Assembly (NCBI GenBank): GCA_036495445.1
Contig: DASXMX010000196.1
Span: 1 to 6,177 of the forward strand
From: DASXMX01 sp036495445
GTDB taxonomy: Bacteria; Planctomycetota; Phycisphaerae; Tepidisphaerales; Tepidisphaeraceae
Direction: 5' to 3'
DNA length: 6,177 nucleotides
A program made the position numbers and the translations under genes. A model generated the notes under the pieces. It had not been told where the DNA came from, did not search any database, and was given only the letters and a program-made list of their open reading frames with translations. This document shows, in pieces, positions 4,655 to 6,177 of the stretch. The stretch's first letter is position 1; every line of letters starts with the position of its first letter.

Positions 4655-6177
4655 GTACCGTCGTGCCGCTAACGCCCTGTCACCGTTCAAACGCATCCTC
4701 GATGCATACCTTTTGCAATGGTTTCTTCCGGACAATGTTGTGCGAACACTGCCACGCGGAAGTAGCGCGGCGGACCTGATGTTGGAATTCATCAAGAGCA
4801 AGGAAGCGGAACGATTCTTCAATTCCAAGCGCGGCAGGGAGACTGATGCCGCCATCGACCGCTTGGCTGGCCGCGATCGAACACTCGCCGAGTTGATTCT
4901 GAGCGCTGCCGAGCAGCGGCGATTCTTTCATTGGGAGTTGGAGTTTCCCGAAGCGTTCTACACGCCGCGCCCTGATGCCGAGCAGCACGTCGAAATGATG
5001 CCGAATCCCGGCTTCGACGCTGTTGTTGGCAACCCGCCGTACGATGTCTTGTCGGAGCTTGAGAACGACGTTGATTTGTCCGGTTTAGAGGACTTCTTTG
5101 ATTCGGCCCCAACTTACCAGCCCGCCTTAATGGGGAAGAACAACCTGTACAAGCTGTTCGTGTGCCGGTCCCAGACACTCGCAAAAGACGCTGGTCTCAT
5201 CGGAATGATCGTCCCAATGGGAATCCTTGGGAACGATCAGATGGTGGGTCTGCGGCGACTCTTCTTGCAGACGGGCCGACTTCGCAGCGTGGACGCTTTT
5301 CCGCAGAAGGACGACCCAGAACGGCGAGTTTTCCGCGAGGCAAAACTTGCGACCTGCGTTTTCGTCTATGAGCGTTTGGCCTCCAGTGGGTCGAACGACC
5401 AGCCATTCGTTGCTCGCCAACATCCGGCGGACCAAATTGATCCAACTTCCCCTTCGGTGCAGCTTCTCGGCGAAGATCTGGAGAAGTACGATCCGGTCAA
5501 TATTGCTATCGTCACGGCATCGCAAACCGACTGGGACCTCGCCGTGCGAATTGTCAATAGCCACGCGATCCAGAAGCTCGGATCGGTCTGCCGCTGGTAT
5601 CAGGGAGAGATCAACGAAACCGTCGCCAGGCAGAAGGGTTTCCTTGCGGATTCCTCAGCAAATGAGGTGGTGCGGGGTGCCGCCGTGTGTCTTTACGCGA
5701 TCCGCGCGGCCTCCCAGGGCGAGGATCTCTTCCTCAATAAGCAGCGGTATCTGCGAGACGCCAATCCCGGGTCCAAGGCGTTCCACCATCTCCATCCCCG
5801 AGTGGTTATGCAGAACGCGGCCCCGCAAAACAATTTCCGACGACTCATCGGTGCGCCCCTCAGTGCCGGTCACTTCTGTAGCTACAAGCTGAACTACACC
5901 ATTCCACCCGCTTGTTCGGTCCAGCTGGCGTTCGTCATGGCGCTGGTAAATAGCAAGCTTGCCGACTGGTTTTTTCGGCTCGGAAGCGCGAGCGCCGATG
6001 TCAATCACTACCAGCTTGATAACCTCCCATGCCCTCGCTTTTGCGACTTGGATCCCGATGATGACCGGCGCGCGTCTGCGTTCATCGAGAAGGCCCTAAA
6101 ACCAGTCGGCAAGCTTGCTATTTACCAGCGCCATGACGAACGCCAGCTGGACCGAACAAGCGGGTGGAATGGTGTAG
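4302..6177 (+). CDS. Eco57I-like / type IIG DNA methyltransferase, 3' part (frameshifted, runs off window)
   Basis: This is the continuation of the preceding gene in a different frame, open for 625 codons from ATG 4302 to the window edge with no stop. The homologous part begins at 4320-4322 (KLTDVHLLKRHV). Family segments follow: RGIYGVDLNPLAAELAKVSL (motif II/III region, about 4362-4421), FHWELEFPEAFY (about 4926-4962), and the catalytic NPPY motif of N6-adenine methylases at 5031-5042. A target-recognition-like C-terminal region follows, with LVNSKLADWFFRLGSASADV and LPCPRF (about 5943-6042) typical of type I/IIG specificity regions. ATG 4302 has GAGG three bases upstream and could start translation by chance, but a product lacking SAM motif I should not be an active methylase. 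G+C falls from about 65-75% to about 53-58% after roughly 4680. Codons from 6099 onward are an antisense copy of 5894-5973 and should not be trusted as protein; the true C-terminus is not in the window. Confidence 0.78.
   Translation, partial: MTRSAGKLTDVHLLKRHVLKRGIYGVDLNPLAAELAKVSLWLDAFTIGAPLSFLDHHVRVGNSLVGTTVAQVQDALHDKQMTLFGSRFAGLKLAAIGMAAIAAMPDATADQVKLSRDEYRRAANALSPFKRILDAYLLQWFLPDNVVRTLPRGSSAADLMLEFIKSKEAERFFNSKRGRETDAAIDRLAGRDRTLAELILSAAEQRRFFHWELEFPEAFYTPRPDAEQHVEMMPNPGFDAVVGNPPYDVLSELENDVDLSGLEDFFDSAPTYQPALMGKNNLYKLFVCRSQTLAKDAGLIGMIVPMGILGNDQMVGLRRLFLQTGRLRSVDAFPQKDDPERRVFREAKLATCVFVYERLASSGSNDQPFVARQHPADQIDPTSPSVQLLGEDLEKYDPVNIAIVTASQTDWDLAVRIVNSHAIQKLGSVCRWYQGEINETVARQKGFLADSSANEVVRGAAVCLYAIRAASQGEDLFLNKQRYLRDANPGSKAFHHLHPRVVMQNAAPQNNFRRLIGAPLSAGHFCSYKLNYTIPPACSVQLAFVMALVNSKLADWFFRLGSASADVNHYQLDNLPCPRFCDLDPDDDRRASAFIEKALKPVGKLAIYQRHDERQLDRTSGWNGV
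4319..4321 (+). other. Probable single-base insertion (AAA for AA) splitting the methylase
   Basis: The upstream frame reads EIEVDDALRRK and then degenerates; the frame that starts one base later reads KLTDVHLLKRHVLKRGIYGV. Removing one A from the run gives CGG AAG CTG ACC and a seamless EVDDALRRKLTDVHLLK junction. This restores one open frame from 1733 to 6176 (1481 codons). The short A run makes a replication slip or a sequencing/assembly indel the simplest cause. AAA followed by G is not a standard programmed-frameshift site. Confidence 0.85.
5894..5973 (+). repeat. Left arm of an 80-bp perfect inverted repeat
   Basis: Each base of 5894-5973 pairs with 6177-6098 (coordinates sum to 12071) with no mismatch; identity stops at 5974/6097. 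This arm is the natural coding copy, encoding the YTIPPACSVQLAF...LVNSKLADWF part of the methylase C-terminal region. A 124-bp spacer (5974-6097) separates the arms. Confidence 0.95.
6098..6177 (-). repeat. Right arm of the 80-bp inverted repeat, ending at the window edge
   Basis: Exact reverse complement of 5894-5973. It ends on the last base of the window, so the true repeat may be longer. Read on the minus strand it repeats the methylase segment and then meets TAG directly after LADWF, so it is not a complete second copy of the region. On the plus strand it stays open by chance and adds 26 antisense-derived codons to the methylase frame. Confidence 0.95.

Noticed and set aside
1733..6177. 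A complete BREX or DISARM defence system
   Set aside because: Only one methylase-type gene is visible. No PglZ, BrxC-like ATPase, helicase or other partner is within the window, and the upstream neighbour is an unrelated secreted sialidase-like protein.

Overview
The window is GC-rich DNA (roughly two thirds G+C by eye), probably from an environmental bacterium. GTG starts, very heavy use of C-ending codons, a secreted sialidase-fold protein, and a spacer full of short tandem and palindromic repeats suggest a Planctomycetota-like genome, quite possibly metagenome-assembled. That placement is an inference from style; no marker gene is present.

Layout: (1) 30-1055, a complete plus-strand gene for a secreted BNR/Asp-box (sialidase-like beta-propeller) protein. 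(2) 1056-1732, a non-coding spacer holding a 7-bp tandem repeat, a C-rich low-complexity tract, twin hairpins with identical TTCC loops, a cluster of TGGGACATT-type motifs, and a plausible promoter and ribosome-binding site just before the next gene. (3) 1733 to the window end, one very large DNA-methyltransferase gene of the Eco57I-like / type IIG restriction-modification type. It is split in this sequence by one extra A in the run at 4319-4321. The 5' part carries the N-terminal region and the SAM-binding motif (DPAMGSG). The 3' part, in another frame, carries the NPPY catalytic motif and the target-recognition-like C-terminal region, and is still open at the window edge. With one A removed, the frame reads through as a single protein of at least 1481 codons.

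Three points matter to anyone using this annotation. The frameshift separates the two essential methylase motifs, so the gene is either recently inactivated, phase-variable or mis-sequenced. A 79-bp nested palindromic element lies in frame inside the methylase (2867-2945) and adds about 27 foreign-looking residues. The last 80 bases (6098-6177) are a perfect reverse complement of 5894-5973, so the final 26 codons are antisense copy. This is most likely an assembly or library fold-back, less likely an invertible segment.

The sialidase and the methylase have no evident functional link. The methylase would be a DNA-modification or phage-defence enzyme acting in the cytoplasm; the sialidase-like protein would act on glycans outside the cytoplasm. 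I found no RNA gene, CRISPR array, transposase or origin, and no complete new multi-gene system.
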